Assembly (NCBI RefSeq): GCF_900155945.1 | Contig: NZ_FTMN01000004.1 | Span: 1 to 64,000 of the forward strand | DNA from: Marinobacterium stanieri | Lineage (GTDB): Bacteria; Pseudomonadota; Gammaproteobacteria; Pseudomonadales; Balneatricaceae | Direction: 5' to 3' | DNA: 64,000 nt | In this document: one piece after another, positions 55,519-64,000 of the stretch | Layout of the letters: every line of letters begins with the position of its first letter | Numbering within the stretch: position 1 is the first letter of the stretch | Program-made: the position numbers and the translations under genes | The notes under the pieces: model-generated | Told to the model about the DNA's origin: nothing | Seen by the model: the letters and a program-made list of their open reading frames with translations, nothing else | Databases searched by the model: none

Positions 55519-56157
55519 AACAGACCTCTATCGAATACTGGAGTAGACATAAGAACACCTCCCAAAACCCGACTATATTCAGAATGGTTTGTGTGACATT
55601 GATTTTTTCTGCTCTAATCCTATGTTTTTTATTTTCGGGTGCGTCTATTTTCATTTCTTTGCTTATATCACTTCGATAGCGACTTGTACCTTCACTTAGG
55701 CTAATACTGACCGAAACAAGGTCTTTGTACTTCGTCGTCTGACCTAAACTCGGTGTAATAGATACCTGAAGAGTCTTTGCTCCATTATTCAGTTCCGCTC
55801 TGCTATGATTTTTCTTATTATCATACCAAAAATAACGACGGCTTTTTCCGGCTCTAATTTTGGCTTCATCGTAAGGAGTAAAACCCCACTTTTTGGATGA
55901 TTAATTTTATATTTAGTGCATAACCATTCTTTTATAACATTTGCTTCTTGTGCTGGAGCAGCGTAAGAAATCCAATACTTACCTAAAGTGCTATCAGCAT
56001 AAAATTCAAAATTATGTTCTACAACATTAGTTGATTCATTCCCTTTTCCAGGGTCGACTTCAGCCCTAAAAGTAAAATTCTTCTTACCGGTACGTCTTTC
56101 ATTCAAATCACGCAGGTCATTGGGGAGATCAACGTACCTAACCTTGTTTGGAACAAC
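55505..56157 (-). pseudogene. Orphan toxin C-terminal module, frameshifted and without start
   Basis: Begins three bases after the upstream immunity stop with VVPNKVRYVDLPN, without an ATG or ribosome site (first usable codon is a TTG at 56106). The frame runs to YKINHPK at a run of five A (complement of 55890-55894). With one more A it continues for about 128 codons (KWGFTPYDEAKIRAGKSRRY, then FWYDNKKNHSRAELNNG) to a stop at 55505-55507, ending in a hydrophobic segment. Without it a false tail ends at 55789. It shares a 13-nt junction with the main effector. Confidence 0.75.
56145..56157 (-). repeat. 13-nt junction repeat, orphan copy
   Basis: GTTGTTCCAAACA on the reverse strand, coding VVPN, at the first codons of the orphan toxin module. 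Identical to 57132-57144 inside the main effector gene and in the same reading phase. Confidence 0.85.
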
Positions 56158-56160
56158 TTA

Positions 56161-56604
56161 CTAGCCAAAGTATCCCACAAAGTTTTTTACTTTATCGGAA
56201 TCATTTAGAAGATCATAAATGTAAAGCAAAAAGTCATTATCCTCTTCATCATCCATCCCAAATTCCATCGACCCGATAATTGTACGATCATAAGTAAGAT
56301 TGAAAATTTCATTACCATTAACAATCAAAGTAAACTTTCGCTCATTCCTGCTAACAATAAAATTCAGACAACTATAGGTGTTTGGCTTCAGCTCTTCATA
56401 TCCTTGCTGATATTTGAAGCCCAACACTCCATCAATTACTACTAACGCTATTGGAGAGTCACCGAGCACTGCAGCAATTCCATTTTTCTTAATTGACGAA
56501 AAATCCAAAGAATCAATTTCGACCACTCTGAAGGCCCCAGATTGAATGTCGATATACAACAAACTATCCACGTCATCATATCTTTGAAATACTAGTTCAT
56601 TCAT
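56161..56604 (-). CDS. Candidate immunity protein of the main effector
   Basis: 147 residues, acidic (MEFGMDDEEDNDF), soluble, AT-rich. It follows the effector's C-terminal end by 9 bp and precedes an orphan toxin module, the position of a cognate immunity gene. Fold looks mixed alpha/beta (SPIALVVIDGVLGFKYQQGY, KFTLIVNGNEIFNL). No family recognised; the role is inferred from place, size and charge. Confidence 0.65.
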   Translation of the reverse strand: MNELVFQRYDDVDSLLYIDIQSGAFRVVEIDSLDFSSIKKNGIAAVLGDSPIALVVIDGVLGFKYQQGYEELKPNTYSCLNFIVSRNERKFTLIVNGNEIFNLTYDRTIIGSMEFGMDDEEDNDFLLYIYDLLNDSDKVKNFVGYFG

Positions 56605-56613
56605 AAATCTATC

Positions 56614-58278
56614 CTAATATTTAGACTCAATTCCGAGCAGGGTATTCATCACAGGATCTTTTTGCATAGATTTCTTAATTACTAACTCCCAAACTTGATC
56701 ATCAGTCATAAAGTTGCTGTTCTTTATCTGCTGAGCCTGATAATGGCGAAATGCTTGATCTGGAGAAGGGCCAACAGGATCTTTAAACCAACTGGATAAA
56801 TTTCGTTTCTCTAATTCAACAACCCCATCTTGGGTCATTAGAGATCGAGACTCCATTTTCTGAGAGTTTCGTTGAATTACAACTCTTCGAGCTATATCCT
56901 CAGAACTTCGTCCTTCGGCCCTCATTACCTGAATAACATTATCAAGCTCCTTTGAACCCTCCAAATAATCCAGCCTGATCACGCGGCCACTTTCTACTTT
57001 TTCAACGTCTGTAAAATCAAGCTTTGCATACTTAGAGTCTGGTCGAGGAACGTAGCCATACACACCTCGGCTATCAGGCTGAATTTCTTTCAACACTTTA
57101 GGATCGAGGCGATCAACTGGTATTGGCGTCCTGTTTGGAACAACACTTCCAACCTGCATCCTACCAGCAGCCCTGCCGTCCGTAACAGCTCCAACATTCT
57201 TCGAGGCTGTTTTTATTCCGCCCCTTACTAGTCCTCCCGCTCCAGTCAGCGCAAGTGCTGTGTCTGCTGCCGTTTCACCTACTTTGGATGAAGCGAATAG
57301 ACGTTCTACGTTGCTCTCGGTATTGGCTACAGAATCAACGTTATTAAGGACGTTATCCACGGCAGCGTCTGCGGCACCAATGCCCTTGCTCAGGCTTCCG
57401 GGGATATCTTGAGCAAAGGCTTTCACAGCCTCACCTGCGCTGGCCTTTATCTGCTCAATGTTTTCGTGATTACTTTGCAGGGAATCGATATGACTGCCTA
57501 AGCCCTGTTCGCCGCCTAGCAAATCGTAAGCTGTTTCCTATGCCGCCATTCCGGCTAACTGGGCACCTCCGATTAAGGTATCGCCAACAGTTTTGGCTGC
57601 GCCCAGGGTCGTACCGAGAACTGCAACAGCTTCCTCTTTTGCTCCTGAACTGCCGGGTTTCTCAAGGAGATCGGTGGCAGCACCAAATGCATTGTCAGCC
57701 ACTTCGTCAAAACCAAGCCGGTCAGCTATACCTCCAGCCAGAATAAGTGCGCCAGCGCCCGCTGTATCACCAATATCATTTAAAAGTCCCCCTTGTTCTT
57801 CCTGGGTTTCAGGCAGTTTATTCTTAACCGGAAGAGGGCCCTGTGATGTATGGGTGGGAGAAGAAGAGGAAGAGGGAGTAATCGAAATGGGGTAGGGGTC
57901 TTTCATTAACTCCTGCACTTCCGCTAAAGCAGCATCGCTTTGGAACACTACTTCACTGCGTTGTTGCCCCAAGAGCTTTCGAGCCCTTATCTCCAGCTGG
58001 TGCGGCAATTCGGAACGGACTTTGCCATGACTATCAACAACGTAGTGTTGGGGATGAAACCCAAGTGCCACAACCTTTCCTGATTGAATGTCATGACTGC
58101 TGACAATTGGAATATCGAAAGTACCAGTTCTGAATCTTTCCTGGAACGGAGCAGGTGATGTCACGGTTCGTCTACAGCGGCCGTATTCCAGTTTAAGGGC
58201 GCGAATGGCGTTGGCAGGCGATAAAATATAAGGTAATTCACGCTCATGCAGCGTGTACGTCCGCTTGACTTTGGTCAT
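56614..58278 (-). pseudogene. Polymorphic-toxin-like effector gene split by an in-frame TAG
   Basis: One reading frame of about 554 codons with a single amber codon at 57538-57540. The 5' part (246 codons from the ATG at 58278) has an unrecognised N-terminal domain (YILSPANAIRALKLEYGRCR, VVALGFHPQHYVVDSHGKVR), a serine-rich linker and a helical glycine/alanine region. After the TAG the same style continues (ETAYDLLGGEQGLG), then VGSVVPN and an AT-richer C-terminal toxin-like domain of about 170 residues (VYGYVPRPDSKYAKLDF, PDQAFRHYQAQQIKN). A TTG at 57522 could start the second half, but no ribosome site is evident. No catalytic motif recognised. Confidence 0.75.
57132..57144 (-). repeat. 13-nt junction repeat, main effector copy
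   Basis: GTTGTTCCAAACA (VVPN) on the reverse strand, at the border between the GC-richer conserved part and the AT-richer toxin part. Same sequence and phase as 56145-56157. Confidence 0.85.
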
Positions 58279-58596
58279 CACTCATTCCTTGAGTTGATCG
58301 TGCTCTGTAAGCCGTTAACGCAGAGATCTTAGCAATATTAAAACCATGAAACTACCCAGGGTGAGTGCGTGACATTGTTTAAGGATATCAGCTTCTCCAA
58401 ATAGCCGATGTTCATTGCAGCCCGCGATGACAGAGGTGACGATCAGAAAGAGCATATCAAACAGCGAGTTGGAGACCTTGGCAGCTCGACGCGTATCGCA
58501 TCATGCCGAAAAGGTCCTGGGCGTATCTGTCAGCATATGATCTACACGGACAGCCAACTCTCAATCATTAACTCATGCATGTAAGTGATACCGGAA
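58279..58596. other. Intergenic region upstream of the effector gene
   Basis: 318 bp. Holds the presumed promoter of the reverse effector gene. A 58-codon forward frame (58408-58584) starts at an ATG but shows no protein-like pattern or ribosome site, so I do not call it. Confidence 0.5.
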
Positions 58597-59481
58597 TCAC
58601 AGCGATACCAACACCAGCCCCAGCAACATAACACCCAGCCCCTGTAACCGAGGCAGGCTGATACTCTCACGCAGCCAGAACACGCCGATCAGTACGCCCA
58701 GCGGGATGCTCACCTGGCGCAGGGCTACCACATAACTGACTTCGCTCACCATGGACATGCTGACCAGAATCAGCAGGTAGGTTCCGATGATGAAACTGCC
58801 TGCCAGCAGGGTCCAGCCGAAGTCAGGCACGGCTCTCAGCGACTCGCCAAGGCCCCAACGGATCAGCGGCAACATCCACAGCAGACAGGCGGCGGCTTGC
58901 AGGACGACGAAACTGCTGCCGGCTGCAAAGGCACTCATGCCCTGCTGTTTCATGAGCTGAATGGCGGCGCTGTCCAACACCGAGTAACCAGCGGTCGCAC
59001 AGGCGGCCAGCAAGACCCAGCGAATCGCGGGGGTAGAATAGTCCCGCCAGTGCCAGTCTCGCCAACGGCTCAGCGGCAGGGCCAGTGATCCCAGCATGAT
59101 CAAGGCCATCCCGACCAGATCCTGGGTCATGAGCTGGCTCTGGCCATAACTCAGGAACACCACCAGCGGCACGATCAATACGGGCAAGGCTCGGGCAAGG
59201 GGGTACACAATGTTCAGGTTGCCACGCCCGTACGCTTTGGCCAGCCCCGTCATGTAGAGGGTCTGGCATAAACCTGAAGCCAACAGCAGGTACCAGAAGT
59301 CAGCCGGTAAACGGCTTATATCCGTCCAGGTCAGCAGCAGCAACGGGCTGAACACCAGCATGCCCAGCCCCATGGCCCAGGCATAAAAACGCACCGTCTG
59401 AGCGGTGCGTTTTCCGATCAGGTTCCAGCCTGCATGCAGCAGGGCTGAAACCAGAATCAAGCCAATGGCGGTGGGTGTCAC
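58597..59481 (-). CDS. DMT-superfamily (EamA) transporter
   Basis: 294 residues, about ten membrane segments in two EamA halves (LILVSALLHAGWNLIGKR; VVALRQVSIPLGVLIGVFWL). Inner-membrane carrier. The ATG overlaps the phnX stop by 4 bp, so it is made with the 2-AEP genes; it might export or import a pathway compound such as alanine or a phosphonate, but there is no direct evidence. Confidence 0.88.
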   Translation of the reverse strand: MTPTAIGLILVSALLHAGWNLIGKRTAQTVRFYAWAMGLGMLVFSPLLLLTWTDISRLPADFWYLLLASGLCQTLYMTGLAKAYGRGNLNIVYPLARALPVLIVPLVVFLSYGQSQLMTQDLVGMALIMLGSLALPLSRWRDWHWRDYSTPAIRWVLLAACATAGYSVLDSAAIQLMKQQGMSAFAAGSSFVVLQAAACLLWMLPLIRWGLGESLRAVPDFGWTLLAGSFIIGTYLLILVSMSMVSEVSYVVALRQVSIPLGVLIGVFWLRESISLPRLQGLGVMLLGLVLVSL

Positions 59482-60314
59482 GGCTTCTCGCCCATGGCCA
59501 GGCGCGCGGCAATATCTTCCAGGCAGGGGATCACATCAGCGATGCTGTCGATGACATAGTGGGCGCCGCTGCCGATCATGCGCTGGTAGGCAGCAGAGCG
59601 GCGAAGTTCCTGCTCCTCGGTGCTCAGCGCCTGCCAGTCTTCCAGACTCATGCCGACTTCATTACCACTGACAGCGACGCCAATGGTCCACATGCCGGCG
59701 TTCAGACCTTCCTCAATACCGGTCAGGGTATCGTCGATCTTGATGCAGGCGCAGAGGTGCTGCACGCCCAGGTCCATGGCATTTTTCAGGCTCATGTGCG
59801 GGTATGGGCGGCCCTTGGGCACTTCAGTGGCGCAGACATTGCTGTCCGGGGTGTACCCCTGCTCGGCGGCTCGCGCCAGCAGCCCTTCAATCATGGTCGA
59901 GGCATAACCGGTATTGCCACCAATGCGGATCTCGTTGGCACGCATCCACTCCAGTGCTTCGGTCAGCCCGGGAATCAGCTCCGCCGTCTGGGCGATGGCA
60001 TCAATCTGCAGGGGTACGAAGTCGTCATACATGCGGTCAATATCCGCTTCGGTCGGGTACTCCCCTTTCACTTCCTTCCAGGCATCGCGGATGCGCGGAT
60101 GGGCGCACAGCTGGCGGATATGTTCACGCTTCTCGGTTCCCATGGGACCACGGGCTTCCGCTTCGCTGATCGGCATGCCTTCCTCTGCGAAGAGACGCTG
60201 GAAAGCGCGGATGGGGGCCATGGAACCAAAGTCCACGGTGGTACCGGCCCAGTCCATGATCACGGCTTCGATGGGGCCGACATAGCGGCGTTCAAACTGA
60301 TATTTAGGGGTCAT
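59478..60314 (-). CDS. phnX: Phosphonoacetaldehyde hydrolase
   Basis: 278-residue HAD enzyme that splits phosphonoacetaldehyde to acetaldehyde and phosphate through a Schiff base. Nucleophile D21 in MDWAGTTVDFGSMAP, Schiff-base lysine K62 in GPMGTEKREHIR, and the later KIDDTLTGIEEGLNAGMWTI. Second step of the phosphonatase pathway; 36 bp downstream of phnW. Confidence 0.96.
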   Translation of the reverse strand: MTPKYQFERRYVGPIEAVIMDWAGTTVDFGSMAPIRAFQRLFAEEGMPISEAEARGPMGTEKREHIRQLCAHPRIRDAWKEVKGEYPTEADIDRMYDDFVPLQIDAIAQTAELIPGLTEALEWMRANEIRIGGNTGYASTMIEGLLARAAEQGYTPDSNVCATEVPKGRPYPHMSLKNAMDLGVQHLCACIKIDDTLTGIEEGLNAGMWTIGVAVSGNEVGMSLEDWQALSTEEQELRRSAAYQRMIGSGAHYVIDSIADVIPCLEDIAARLAMGEKP

Positions 60315-60350
60315 CGGGTTGCTCCTGTTAGCTAAAAAGTCAGTCGTTGA

Positions 60351-61493
60351 TCAGGCCGGCACGGCTTCCAGTGCGTGCGCCGGTGTGCCATCGGCAACCT
60401 TCATATCGGCGAGTACCGCTTCGACAGCGGCCAGCACGGCATCGATCTGTTCATCGTAAAGCTGGCCAATGCAGCCCAGACGGAAGCTTTCCGCTTCTGT
60501 CAGCTTGCCCGGGTAGATGATGAAGCCACGTGCTTTCATACGGTCGTAGAAAGCCTGGAAATCGAAGTTGTCATGGCCCGGCGAGAAGAAAGTAATGATG
60601 ATTGGTGATAGCCATTCATCACTGAGCAGGGTCTCGAAACCGAGCTGACGCATACCCGCCACCAGACGCTGCTGGTTGCGCTGATAACGCGCATGACGCC
60701 CTGCAATACCGCCCTCTTCGGCGTGCTCTTTGAGTGCCTGCAGGAAAGCCGCCACCACGTGGGTCGGCGGGGTGTAACGCCACTGGCCGGTCTTGGCCAG
60801 GTACTGCCACTGGTCCAACAGATCCATGCTCAGCGAGTGGGCATTGCCCTTGGACGCTTCCAGCGCGCTCTGACGGATCAGACTGAAACCGAAACCGGGC
60901 ACGCCTTCAAAGCACTTGTTGGCCGACGAAATCAGGGCATCAAACTGAACCCTTTTGGCGCTGATCGGTACCGCGCCGAAGGCACTCATTGAGTCGATAA
61001 TCAGGCGGCGCCCCTGGCGCGCCACCACTTCGGCGATCTCTTCCACCGGGTTGAGGATGCCGGAGCTGGTTTCACAATGAACCACGGCCACATGGGTGAT
61101 TGCAGGATCTGCCGCCAACATCGCTTCCACTTCGACTGCACGCGGGGGCTCATAGTCCCCCTTGTCCAGCGCCACGTATTCGCGGCCCAGGTAGTCCATG
61201 ATCTTGCCCATGCGCTGACCATAGGCACCATTCATCAGGATCAGCAGCTTGCCGTCCTTCGGGACCAGCGTCGCTAGAGTCGCTTCCACAGCGAAGGTGC
61301 CCGATCCCTGCATGGGCACGCAGACGTGGCTGTCTTCGCCATCAATGAGTTCGACCAGACGCTGGCACAGCTGCGCCGTCATGGCACGGAAGTCTCCATC
61401 CCAGGACCCCCAATCCTGCAGCATCGCCTGTTTTACGCTCAGGGTGGTGGTGATCGGTCCGGGAGTCAGCAGATAGGGCTGTTCAGTTTTCAT
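60351..61493 (-). CDS. phnW: 2-aminoethylphosphonate:pyruvate aminotransferase
   Basis: 380 residues from the ATG at 61493; an in-frame ATG 12 codons earlier adds no homology. PLP enzyme with the family start [19 protein letters not shown]168 (IIDSMSAFG) for the pyridine nitrogen and K193 (SSANKCFEG) for the Schiff base. It converts 2-AEP and pyruvate to phosphonoacetaldehyde and alanine. It lies between the 2-AEP transporter genes and phnX. Confidence 0.96.
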   Translation of the reverse strand: MKTEQPYLLTPGPITTTLSVKQAMLQDWGSWDGDFRAMTAQLCQRLVELIDGEDSHVCVPMQGSGTFAVEATLATLVPKDGKLLILMNGAYGQRMGKIMDYLGREYVALDKGDYEPPRAVEVEAMLAADPAITHVAVVHCETSSGILNPVEEIAEVVARQGRRLIIDSMSAFGAVPISAKRVQFDALISSANKCFEGVPGFGFSLIRQSALEASKGNAHSLSMDLLDQWQYLAKTGQWRYTPPTHVVAAFLQALKEHAEEGGIAGRHARYQRNQQRLVAGMRQLGFETLLSDEWLSPIIITFFSPGHDNFDFQAFYDRMKARGFIIYPGKLTEAESFRLGCIGQLYDEQIDAVLAAVEAVLADMKVADGTPAHALEAVPA

Positions 61494-61583
61494 CTCGTTC
61501 TCTCTTTCTGGTATAGACCAGTATTTCAAAGCAAAATTTTTTCGTCTGTCAGATATACGGGCGCCGTGAAGCGCCCCTTCTGA

Positions 61584-63278
61584 TCAGCGCTGACGCCAGC
61601 GCTGGGTGCGTTGCAAAATCTGGTGGCTGATCATCCAGTGCAGGCCTTTGGCAACCAGTGAAGTCAGCATCAGCAGCACCGCCATGGCGGCTGCCGGCGC
61701 GATATCCCCTGCCTCATCCATATGCATGACAGCAACCGACGCCAGGGTCGTATCCGATGAGTAGAGAAACACAACGGCTGATACCGTGGTCATGGCGTTC
61801 ACAAACAGGTATACCGAAATATCCAGTACCGAAGGCAGTGCCAGCGGCAGGGTCACCCGGCGCAAGGTGGTGTAAAACGGCACTTTCAGGGACGCCGATA
61901 CCGCCTCGAACTCGTTGTCGATCTGCTTCAGGCTGGTAGTCGCAGTCAGATGACACACGGTATAGAAATGCACCACCGTGTTGAGCACCAGAATCGCCAT
62001 GGTGCCGTAGATGCCGTTCATCGGGTTATCGGGGTGGTTGAAGAAGAAGATATAGGCCAGACCCAGCACAATGCCCGGTACCGCCATTGGCAACATGGCC
62101 AACAACTGCAACAGACGACGTGCAAACGGCATCAGCTTGATCTTTTCGTTCATGTACGCCACCAGGAATACCACGGCAGTACCAATCACCGCTGTCCAGG
62201 CCGACATCTGCAGGGAGTTGAAGTAGGACGCCCAGCCACCGCCATCCATCATGTCGAAGCGGTAGTTATTGAGTGACAACTCCATGTTGTAGGGCCAGAA
62301 GGTGATGAAGGAGGCATAGACAGCCATACCGATCACCAGCAGCAGGAAGCCGCATACCAGAGCGCAGAACAGTGTCAGCAGCGCATCACGCAGCGGTGAC
62401 TTCTGCGGCTGCAGTGGCACCGCACGGGAGGTCAGCAGTGCGGACTGGCGACGCTGCACACGGCGTTCCACGGCAAAGGAGATCAGTGCCGGCAACAACA
62501 GCACAACGCTTACGACCGCGCCCATCTGGAAGTTCTGCTGCCCCACCACCTGCTTGTAGATATCAGTGGCCAGCACGTTGTATTGCCCGCCAATCACCTT
62601 GGCGACACCGAAGTCGGTAATGGTCAGGGTGAAGATCACGAAGATGGTGTTGATCAGGCCATAACGCACCGACGGCAACGTCACGGTCAGGAATACACGC
62701 CAGGGCGGCGTTTTCATCGATTTGGCGGCTTCGTACAGGCGCGCATCGCTGTTGCTGAACGCCGTGATCAAGATCATCAGCGCATGCGGGAAGGCCCAAA
62801 AGCTCAAGCCGATCACAATACCGACTGGCCCGTAGATACTCTCTACCGGCAACCAGTCCTTGAGAATGCCCTGGTTACCGAACAGGTAGATCATACTCAG
62901 TGCCGGCAGCAGTGAGGGTGCAAACAGCGGCAGCATGGTAACCAGACGGAACGTCTTCTTGCCCGCCATACCACTGCGGGTCAGTGCGTAGGCAAAAACA
63001 AAGGCAATGGAGACCACGATAAAGGTGGTCCAGAGCGCGATGGTAATCGAGTTCAGAATCGACTGGGTCAGCGCCGGGTTATCAAAGTAGGCAATAAAAT
63101 TGTGCAGGCCGATAAACTCGCCGGCACCGTTTTGCAGGCTTTTCACCAGCATGGTGAGCAGCGGCGCCAGCAGGGCAAGCAGCAGAAACAGTACGCCCAG
63201 ACTGATCACAAGTCGCTGCAACCAGCTCTCGGAATCAAAACTGCGACGGGCTGCAATTGTCAGGGTGTTCGACATCAT
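61584..63278 (-). CDS. 2-aminoethylphosphonate ABC transporter permease (fused two-half type)
   Basis: 564 residues with two six-helix permease halves, as in iron-type FbpB proteins. EAA-like loops are seen in each half (EAAKSMKTPPWRVFLTVTLP, AVSASLKVPFYTTLRRVTLP). A fused permease of this kind is usual beside phnW/phnX. It overlaps the ATPase gene by one base at its start and precedes phnW by 90 bp. Confidence 0.9.
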   Translation of the reverse strand: MMSNTLTIAARRSFDSESWLQRLVISLGVLFLLLALLAPLLTMLVKSLQNGAGEFIGLHNFIAYFDNPALTQSILNSITIALWTTFIVVSIAFVFAYALTRSGMAGKKTFRLVTMLPLFAPSLLPALSMIYLFGNQGILKDWLPVESIYGPVGIVIGLSFWAFPHALMILITAFSNSDARLYEAAKSMKTPPWRVFLTVTLPSVRYGLINTIFVIFTLTITDFGVAKVIGGQYNVLATDIYKQVVGQQNFQMGAVVSVVLLLPALISFAVERRVQRRQSALLTSRAVPLQPQKSPLRDALLTLFCALVCGFLLLVIGMAVYASFITFWPYNMELSLNNYRFDMMDGGGWASYFNSLQMSAWTAVIGTAVVFLVAYMNEKIKLMPFARRLLQLLAMLPMAVPGIVLGLAYIFFFNHPDNPMNGIYGTMAILVLNTVVHFYTVCHLTATTSLKQIDNEFEAVSASLKVPFYTTLRRVTLPLALPSVLDISVYLFVNAMTTVSAVVFLYSSDTTLASVAVMHMDEAGDIAPAAAMAVLLMLTSLVAKGLHWMISHQILQRTQRWRQR

Positions 63279-64000
63279 CAGGCTCCTGCCACCTGCATCG
63301 CAGCCAGGCCCATATCCGGTGCCGTACGGCTAACACCGGGCTTGCTCTGGTTCAGGTGCTGAGCCGGGTAGAACTTCAGGTCCTTTTCCGGAATGCTCAA
63401 CCAGAGTGACTGGCCAATGCTGGCATTCAGCTGTGCATGCTGTTCAACCGCCACGTCGACATGAACGCAGGGCAGTTCTTCATCCAGACACATTTCCAGA
63501 CGAACAAAGGGTCCCATGAACTGGATCTGATCCAGCCGCGCTTCAAACAGCAGGTTTTCATCACGGTTCACGCCCCAGGGGCCATCCAGCAGCTGGACAC
63601 TCTCGGGGCGGAAGCCCAGCGTACCCTCATCACAGGCCGGCAGAACCATCGGTGTCTGCACCTCCTTACGGCCCAGCATCAGGCTGCGCGCGCCAAGCAC
63701 ACGTGCCGGCATCAGGTTCATGCTACCGACGAAACGAGCGACGAACTCGGTGGCCGGCTTTTGGTAGATCTCTTCAGGTGTACCGATCTGGGCGATGCGA
63801 CCATGATCCATGACCACAATCCGGTCCGCCATGGTCAGGGCTTCATCCTGGTCGTGGGTCACCATAATGGTGGTGATGCCCAGTTTGCGTTGCAGGGCAC
63901 AGATCTCCTGGCGCAAGTGCAGGCGCACACGTGCATCCAGTGCGGAGAGCGGTTCATCCAGCAACAGCAAACCCGGCTCGGTAGCCAATGCACGCGCCAG
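63278..64000 (-). CDS. phnT: 2-aminoethylphosphonate ABC transporter ATPase, partial
   Basis: The frame runs off the right edge; about 240 C-terminal residues are visible. Walker B is present ([19 protein letters not shown]), then the H-loop [20 protein letters not shown] and a C-terminal TOBE-like regulatory domain ([15 protein letters not shown]). Walker A and most of the signature lie outside. Position before the fused permease and phnW gives the substrate. The binding-protein gene is presumably further upstream, beyond the window. Confidence 0.88.
   Translation of the reverse strand: MARALATEPGLLLLDEPLSALDARVRLHLRQEICALQRKLGITTIMVTHDQDEALTMADRIVVMDHGRIAQIGTPEEIYQKPATEFVARFVGSMNLMPARVLGARSLMLGRKEVQTPMVLPACDEGTLGFRPESVQLLDGPWGVNRDENLLFEARLDQIQFMGPFVRLEMCLDEELPCVHVDVAVEQHAQLNASIGQSLWLSIPEKDLKFYPAQHLNQSKPGVSRTAPDMGLAAMQVAGA

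Noticed and set aside
56614-57522. Separate 302-codon gene starting at TTG 57522
   Set aside because: It is in the same frame as the upstream part and separated only by one TAG; no ribosome site near the TTG. Treated as one broken gene.
57538-57540. TAG read as pyrrolysine
   Set aside because: No methylamine methyltransferase context and the organism type makes this very unlikely; a nonsense change is simpler.
58408-58584. 58-codon forward frame in the region upstream of the effector gene
   Set aside because: No ribosome site, no recognisable features, not conserved-looking.

Overview
The window looks like chromosome of a marine gammaproteobacterium of the Oceanospirillales type (Marinobacterium-like is my best guess, from protein style only). 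Housekeeping and catabolic genes are GC-rich. Two short tracts, about 42.1-43.9 kb and 55.2-57.2 kb, are clearly AT-richer and look acquired. I saw no rRNA, tRNA or CRISPR array.

Layout. 0-1.2 kb: the 3' part of an IS110-family transposase beside two small reverse-strand ORFs, one bracketed by integron-like core sites. 1.2-11.5 kb: a catabolic locus for a C5 dicarboxylate, most likely glutarate. A forward operon encodes a TAXI-type TRAP transporter (binding protein, fused permease, DUF1850 protein), glutaryl-CoA dehydrogenase and a family III CoA-transferase. A reverse operon encodes an SDR dehydrogenase, an acyl-CoA dehydrogenase and a thiolase, with a FadR-type GntR regulator between the two. 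11.5-19.6 kb: methyltransferase, bestrophin-like channel, secreted phytase-like esterase, DUF2057 protein, a strongly codon-biased porin, a LysR regulator, a DUF2798 protein and a GST. 19.6-26.7 kb: a complete C-P lyase operon, phnGHIJKLMNP. 27-31.4 kb: an IclR regulator, an orphan DctP binding protein and a self-sufficient (P450-reductase-ferredoxin fusion) cytochrome P450. 31.6-35.9 kb: homogentisate catabolism (maiA, an IclR regulator, hmgA, fahA). 35.9-40.5 kb: a sugar-acid dehydratase and an HpaI-type aldolase divergent from a Crp/Fnr regulator, then a GcvA-like LysR regulator.

40.5-43.9 kb is an accessory patch: a lipoprotein gene between two 86/87-bp direct repeats, the broken tail of a paralogue, and the intact AT-rich copy of that paralogue. 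43.9-51.5 kb: a peptide-type ABC transporter operon that also encodes an alkaline-phosphatase-superfamily enzyme and a HAD phosphatase. 52-53.4 kb: a second porin and an SMR efflux protein.

53.7-58.3 kb looks like an interbacterial toxin region. A forward toxin/immunity-like pair converges on a reverse effector gene broken by an in-frame amber codon. Downstream of that lie its probable immunity gene, an orphan toxin C-terminus that starts at the same 13-nt 'VVPN' junction as the main effector but carries a frameshift, and a small membrane protein as orphan immunity candidate. 58.6-64 kb: 2-aminoethylphosphonate use (ABC transporter, phnW, phnX) with a DMT exporter.

Taken together the window has two independent phosphonate routes (C-P lyase and phosphonatase), aromatic and dicarboxylate catabolism, and one decayed toxin module that preserves a snapshot of C-terminal module swapping.
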